A stretch of 64,000 nt of DNA. It comes from Spirosoma rhododendri (GTDB taxonomy: Bacteria > Bacteroidota > Bacteroidia > Cytophagales > Spirosomataceae). The translations under genes and the position numbers were made by a program. Each line of letters begins with the position of its first letter. Within the stretch, counting starts at the first letter, position 1. The stretch lies in assembly GCF_012849055.1 (NCBI RefSeq), contig NZ_CP051677.1, forward strand, positions 744,001 to 808,000, given 5' to 3'. This document shows, in pieces, positions 59,927 to 64,000 of the stretch. Under the pieces are notes generated by a model that worked only from the letters and a program-made list of their open reading frames with translations, had not been told where the DNA came from and did not search any database.

Positions 59927-60955
59927 CTACTCGTTATTCGCTTCCGCAGCCTGATCGGCGAGGGTAGCTACGAATGAGCGCGACACTGCCGACTCGCTTT
60001 CATACCCTTTTGCACTTGCTTCGCCGATACCGCCGGGACTAGGCAGCAACCGGTTGACCACCGACATTGTATCCATGAACAAGCCGGGCATCAGGTTGTG
60101 CAGGGCGGTCAGCGTTTTGGCGGGTAGCGATACAACGATTTCGGCCTGACCAATCCGGCACGCGTCGATCACCTGTTTAGCGCAGGTTTCGGCACTGACG
60201 GTCAGCAGCGGCAAGGCATCGGCGATTTTGAACCAAGCATACTCTTTCTCGGTCTGCCCTTTGACAATCGCATGACGCGGACTGCCCGTGCGGATCAGGC
60301 CGGGGCAGACTGTCGTAACGAGAATGCCATCTTTCAGCAGTTCAGCCCGGATGCCTTCCGAGTAACCCACGAGCGCAAACTTACTGGCCGAGTAAGGCGT
60401 CATGTGCGGGATCGCCACTTTACCACCAATCGACGCGATGTTGACGATGCGGCAGGGGTGCGTCCGGGCGCGGTCACGCATTCCAGGCAGTGCGGCTTCG
60501 ATGGTCCGGTAAGCCGCCCAGAAGTTACTATCCATCGCCAGCTTGAAGTCTTCCTCCGTGGTGTTTTCGTAGGGCGACACACTGATAACACCCGCATTGT
60601 TAACCAGCACGTCGATGGGTCCGAACTGCTGCTCGACAGTCGTGATAAAAGCGTCGATGTCGGGCTTGCGGGTCAGGTCGCAGGTGATGGCGAGAATGTC
60701 GGGGCCGTATTGCAGCAGGTCGGCTTCGGCCCGGATCAGCTCGTCGGCGTCGCGGGCACAGATGGCCACGTTCGCGCCTTCAATGGCAAACTGCCGGGCC
60801 ATAACCAGCCCTAGCCCGCGCGACCCGCCGGTGATGACAACGGTTTTACCCGCGAAACGCATCGTCCGCTGATGCTTGACATACGCACGGGCGGCAACGG
60901 CGGCTCCGACACCTAACAGCGTCCAGAGTAAAGAGTGACTATTCGATCTGTTCAT
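59927..60955 (-). CDS. Short-chain dehydrogenase/reductase with an N-terminal membrane anchor
   Basis: 342 residues. An N-terminal hydrophobic segment (L-L-W-T-L-L-G-V-G-A-A-V-A-A-R-A) is followed by the SDR cofactor motif T-G-G-S-R-G-L-G at about residues 42-49, N-N-A-G-V, the catalytic Ser in I-A-S-I-G-G and Y-S-A-S-K (Tyr/Lys). The acidic residue after the second strand is replaced (C-A-R-D), suggesting NADP use. It is a classical SDR of unknown substrate, perhaps an acyl-lipid reductase given the anchor. The 3' end is variable and acidic. Confidence 0.87.
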   Translation of the reverse strand: MNRSNSHSLLWTLLGVGAAVAARAYVKHQRTMRFAGKTVVITGGSRGLGLVMARQFAIEGANVAICARDADELIRAEADLLQYGPDILAITCDLTRKPDIDAFITTVEQQFGPIDVLVNNAGVISVSPYENTTEEDFKLAMDSNFWAAYRTIEAALPGMRDRARTHPCRIVNIASIGGKVAIPHMTPYSASKFALVGYSEGIRAELLKDGILVTTVCPGLIRTGSPRHAIVKGQTEKEYAWFKIADALPLLTVSAETCAKQVIDACRIGQAEIVVSLPAKTLTALHNLMPGLFMDTMSVVNRLLPSPGGIGEASAKGYESESAVSRSFVATLADQAAEANNE

Positions 60956-61280
60956 AGCGTTGAGTCGACAGCCGCCATTTTATCGACCATCGTCTCTGCC
61001 TAACGCGCAGCCCCCCGCTTCGGTTATGAGAAATGTGTACCGCTTACCACACGTACACTTGGCGACCTCTGCTGGACAAAGCAACTTATTTCTTCACTAT
61101 AAGTGTGAGTCGATCATATAGTTGTACGTGAGCCTATTCAAGCTGTAAGCGACCTTAGTACTCAGGATAAGCGAGACATATGTAGTTTTTATGCAGAATA
61201 GTTGATTCTGTATTTTTTGATACTTACTATCAGGCTTTGTTAACGAATCGGGCACCTACTGTTCAGTCAATCAAGATACT
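60956..61280. other. Non-coding gap of 325 bases
   Basis: A divergent intergenic region, A+T-richer than its flanks, between the SDR and an outer-membrane protein gene. It should contain both promoters. I found no exact TAnnTTTG box, hairpin or ORF worth calling. Confidence 0.5.
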
Positions 61281-62513
61281 ATGGCACACCACTACGGTCG
61301 AGTTTGGTTACTACTATCGCTTTTTGTCAGTTTTTCTACTCAGCTCTTTGCGCAATTTGTGTATGCCCCCGGTCGGATCCAGCGAGTGGATGGTTCTACA
61401 CAAACCGGCGAAATCGCTTACACAACGGGTAAACTGGGTGATAAACTGCTGTTTCGTCCAGATAATCAGGCATCACCGATTACGTATTCCCCCGATGAAT
61501 TACGTTCGTTTGAGGTTGAATCGGGGCGATTCGTTAGCTGGCGACCCAGTAATGACTCCGCTTCGTCTGCCGTATTCGTACAACAACTGGTAGATGGTCC
61601 TGCATCACTTTACCTATACAGACGTAGCGACAGGATCAAAGTTTATCTACTCAAACAAAAAGGCGAATTCACAATAATCCAACCACGTCAGCCTAGTTCC
61701 ACCCTGGCCACCCTGCCCGATTGTGGTTCGATTCGACCAACAGCGTTCGATACACCATTATCGCTGAATACCGCCCGGTTGAGCCGTTACCTGACCGATT
61801 ATAACCGTTGCGTGGAGCCGGGCTCAACCAGTAAAAATGCGAACCTCAGTTATCGACCCCTGAAAGTGGCGATAGGCGCTCGTCTGTATATACCGGTAAT
61901 TTACGGAAAACTACACTATTCCGACGGGGCTACCACTCCTCCTTCGACCATTTCCGTCAAGCCGGGTGTCGGCATTTCGGTAAATTTTTCGTGGGAGAGA
62001 CGACTAACCGCAGGGCTGGACATAGCACTTATCAGTAAAACGATAAACTGGAACACCGATAGCACGGCTAAACGAGTTTGGATCGTTGATGCATTGAGCG
62101 GCCAATCCTTATACGTCAGTCCTTTTCTACGATATGAGTTTCGTAAACAAAGCCATCAACGGTTAGTGCCTTATGTGGTAGCCGGTTTGGTTTTCAATAA
62201 GCTACTCAATAGTCAACTGACTATCAATCGTCTCTATCCACGTAATCGGTTTACGGCTACCTACGATGACTTAGTCCCTTGGACTGCAACCGTTAATAAA
62301 GAGGCAGGATTAGACGAGCTGGGCGGTTCATTAGGGGGCGGCTTACTATGGCAGGTAGCGAATCGCCTAACACTTGTTGCTGATATGCGCCTGGTTTATT
62401 CAGCCGCCTTTCTGTCAGTATATAAAGTGCCTACCATCACTAACAACGAGCCTGCCCTGTCGCCCCGTACTTTTCAACTCAATAACTCCATAGGTATAAA
62501 CATCTCGCTGTAA
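61281..62513 (+). CDS. Outer-membrane beta-barrel-like hypothetical protein
   Basis: 410 residues with a signal peptide (W-L-L-L-S-L-F-V-S-F-S-T-Q-L-F-A-Q). Residues 24-140 contain G-R-I-Q-R-V-D-G-S-T-Q-T-G-E-I, a pattern common in Bacteroidota proteins carrying a small beta domain before a porin-like barrel. The second half alternates polar and hydrophobic residues (R-L-Y-I-P-V-I-Y, R-L-T-L-V-A-D-M-R-L-V-Y) and ends N-S-I-G-I-N-I-S-L, a barrel-type C-terminal strand. Function unknown. Codon use is more A+T-rich than in the preceding region. Confidence 0.65.
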   Translation: MAHHYGRVWLLLSLFVSFSTQLFAQFVYAPGRIQRVDGSTQTGEIAYTTGKLGDKLLFRPDNQASPITYSPDELRSFEVESGRFVSWRPSNDSASSAVFVQQLVDGPASLYLYRRSDRIKVYLLKQKGEFTIIQPRQPSSTLATLPDCGSIRPTAFDTPLSLNTARLSRYLTDYNRCVEPGSTSKNANLSYRPLKVAIGARLYIPVIYGKLHYSDGATTPPSTISVKPGVGISVNFSWERRLTAGLDIALISKTINWNTDSTAKRVWIVDALSGQSLYVSPFLRYEFRKQSHQRLVPYVVAGLVFNKLLNSQLTINRLYPRNRFTATYDDLVPWTATVNKEAGLDELGGSLGGGLLWQVANRLTLVADMRLVYSAAFLSVYKVPTITNNEPALSPRTFQLNNSIGINISL

Positions 62514-62629
62514 CTATGCAGGCTCACGGCTTCCTGCAACTGACCGAATGTCTTCCTTTTCCCTATGTCTGTGAAGACACAGACATAGGAATATGTGTGA
62601 TCTGAGAACTAACAAGTCAGAGTGACTTA

Positions 62630-62938
62630 CTACGAAGTTTGCTCGTACAGCGTTACGCCAACCCGGTCAATGTGGTCGCGCAGGGCGGGGTTGGTTAGCT
62701 GATCGTAGAGCAATAAGTCGAAGGTGAACGGCAGATCCAGATCGTCCAGGTCGTTGTCGAGCCGGAAGCGATCGCGCAGGGCAAACGACTCACCGAATAA
62801 CGCCAGGTCGACGTCGGAACCGGGGTGGTTCGTTCCTTTAGCCCGCGACCCAAACAGGATTGCCCGTTCCAGCCGGGGTGTTCGCGATAACACCTGCCGA
62901 ATCTGAACCAGTTGTTTATCCGTCAGTCCGTACATCAT
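62630..62938 (-). CDS. MNT-type nucleotidyltransferase (HEPN/MNT module)
   Basis: 102 residues. It contains the minimal nucleotidyltransferase signature I-L-F-G-S-R-A-K-G-x-x-x-x-x-S-D-V-D-L-A, with Gly-Ser and the two metal-binding Asp, and a later F-D-L-L-L-Y third acidic site. Its start overlaps the stop of the upstream HEPN-like gene by four bases. The pair acts as a toxin-antitoxin in characterised systems, the MNT protein adenylylating the HEPN RNase. Confidence 0.88.
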   Translation of the reverse strand: MMYGLTDKQLVQIRQVLSRTPRLERAILFGSRAKGTNHPGSDVDLALFGESFALRDRFRLDNDLDDLDLPFTFDLLLYDQLTNPALRDHIDRVGVTLYEQTS

Positions 62939-63399
62939 TCGATATCGTTTTTCTTCGGCTCCATATCGTCTATTAGCAGCTCGTTGAATACCGTGAGCAG
63001 GTGCTCAAAATCGTAAAAATATTCCTGCCGGATAGTTTCGGCGATCCTGTTAGCCGTTGCTTCGTCGTAAGTATGCGAAGTAGCATTTCGGCTGCTGACC
63101 ATCTCCATCCAACGTTCTCCATTGGTAATCAGGCCGACACGATTGCTTAGTCGAAAGGTGTCTTTCGATCCCGTAATGTTCGTATAACCCTGATCGACGA
63201 GATAATCTTTCAGTGTGTTCCAGGCCAGTTCATAGGTAAACTCGAAGCACTTGATAAGTCCCTGCTGTTCCAGCTTCGAATAGCTATGCAGACTGACGGC
63301 TTCCTGTAGTTGTCCAAATGCTTTCTTAAAGTTGGAAAACCGCTGTTTCCATCGCACGTCTTTTTCCATGAACGACCGTAATTTTTGGACCAAGTTCAT
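62935..63399 (-). CDS. HEPN-like nucleotidyltransferase-binding protein (HI0074 family)
   Basis: 154 residues, all helical, with L-I-K-C-F-E-F-T-Y-E-L-A-W-N-T-L-K-D-Y-L and N-A-T-S-H-T-Y-D-E, the HI0074 / NTP-binding-protein pattern. The R-N-A-T-S-H-T-Y stretch corresponds to the R-x(4-6)-H RNase motif of HEPN toxins. It is directly coupled to the MNT gene (ATGA overlap). Order HEPN then MNT is the usual operon arrangement. Confidence 0.85.
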   Translation of the reverse strand: MNLVQKLRSFMEKDVRWKQRFSNFKKAFGQLQEAVSLHSYSKLEQQGLIKCFEFTYELAWNTLKDYLVDQGYTNITGSKDTFRLSNRVGLITNGERWMEMVSSRNATSHTYDEATANRIAETIRQEYFYDFEHLLTVFNELLIDDMEPKKNDIE

Positions 63400-63444
63400 C
63401 AGAAATGAGCAGGATCAAAACTCGGCTGTAACAGCACCCTGTCG

Positions 63445-64000
63445 CTACACCTTCTGCCGGTTAGGATGTACCCACGGCTGCCGGTACGGGCGTTGCAGCA
63501 GTTTGGTCGCTTCAGGGTCGCCGACGACTTCGCGCTTTTGCGGGTCGTACACCAGCGGGCGGCCGGTTTTCATCGACAGGTTTGCCAGAATACAGCTTGC
63601 CGTTGAGATATGGCCCTCTTCGATGTCGGCTACGGGGCGACCATTCTTTTCGATAGCGGCCAGAAAATCGAGCATGTGCAGACGAGTAGCGGGGGCTGCG
63701 TTTAGTTCGATGCGATCTTCTTTCAGGTCTTCGGGGTACTTCTCTTTTTCGAAAACGACGTCTTTGTGGATTTTCTCACCCTTCGTCGGGCCGTCTTTAT
63801 CGGCGGGGATGAAGTCGTAACTCATCGTACTGCCCCAGAGCGTGCCCTTGTCGCCGTAGAGCGTAAACGACCACGGGTAATCAGGATTGTTGGGTGTACC
63901 CCAAGTGCGGTGCTGCCAGATACAGTTCAGCCCGTCGTACTCGAACAGGGCCGACTGCGTGTCGGAAATGTTCGACTTGCCTTCCTTCTGCACGTAGATG
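63445..64000 (-). CDS. Gfo/Idh/MocA oxidoreductase, C-terminal part; 5' end outside window
   Basis: The frame is open to the window edge and ends at 63445. The visible ~180 residues (F-E-Y-D-G-L-N-C-I-W-Q-H-R-T-W, Y-P-W-S-F-T-L-Y-G-D-K-G-T-L, then H-M-L-D-F-L-A-A-I-E-K-N-G-R-P-V-A-D-I-E-E-G-H and R-P-L-V-Y-D-P) are the C-terminal domain of a Gfo/Idh/MocA enzyme. It is the fourth such enzyme in this window. The GTG at 63993 is internal, not the start. Confidence 0.85.
   Translation of the reverse strand, partial: IYVQKEGKSNISDTQSALFEYDGLNCIWQHRTWGTPNNPDYPWSFTLYGDKGTLWGSTMSYDFIPADKDGPTKGEKIHKDVVFEKEKYPEDLKEDRIELNAAPATRLHMLDFLAAIEKNGRPVADIEEGHISTASCILANLSMKTGRPLVYDPQKREVVGDPEATKLLQRPYRQPWVHPNRQKV

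Overview
The window is a G+C-rich chromosomal segment of a Bacteroidota bacterium, most likely a Cytophagales member close to Spirosoma. The signs are a SusC/SusD pair, a gliding/type IX secretion C-terminal sorting domain, a T9SS plug-domain protein, a DUF3276 (PUR-like) protein, BatA-style DUF58 and DUF4369-type thioredoxin genes, and TAnnTTTG promoter boxes with few clear Shine-Dalgarno sites. I saw no rRNA, CRISPR array, intact insertion sequence or prophage. One tRNA (Thr, CGU) is present.

Region 1 (1-15.6 kb) is a cell-surface glycan locus on the + strand. After the 3' end of a secreted T9SS cargo gene come two polysaccharide-locus genes and then a complete pseudaminic acid pathway: pseB, pseC, a Pse-associated methylase, pseF, pseG, pseH and pseI. 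A Wzx-type flippase, two more methyltransferases and two GT-B glycosyltransferases follow. A RelE-like/XRE toxin-antitoxin pair sits between pseB and pseC, and the toxin frame carries an in-frame amber codon.

Region 2 (15.8-22.7 kb) is housekeeping: pfkA, a YdcF-like protein, a TlpA-like thioredoxin, DUF58, RlpA, a PUR-like protein and YchF. Region 3 (22.8-28.1 kb, - strand) is an ABC system in which the permease is fused to an M1 aminopeptidase. It is preceded by an ATPase gene and two small membrane-protein genes. Tandem 13-bp iterons at 21-bp spacing lie before the ATPase gene and before the small genes, so the two promoters are probably co-regulated, perhaps by a LytTR-type factor.

Region 4 (28.1-42.4 kb) holds a membrane glycosyltransferase, the T9SS plug protein, two GT2 enzymes, bestrophin, a DyP peroxidase, an ABC-F protein and three Gfo/Idh/MocA oxidoreductases. 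Region 5 (42.4-47.7 kb) has the tRNA, a surface protein with about 23 seventeen-residue repeats, several small unknown genes and a fatty acid desaturase. Region 6 (47.8-59.2 kb) is a SusC/SusD/SusE-like glycan uptake operon, an Rpn-like nuclease gene, a DUF4964/DUF4965 family protein and a GH127-like hydrolase. Region 7 (59.2-64 kb) has DUF5990, an SDR, an outer-membrane protein, a HEPN/MNT pair and a truncated oxidoreductase.

Two window-wide features stand out. First, at least four genes are broken by what look like single-base deletions, three of them clearly in C/G homopolymers; this suggests base-calling errors more than gene decay. Second, intergenic gaps are filled with several distinct families of long inverted repeats, each seen two to five times.
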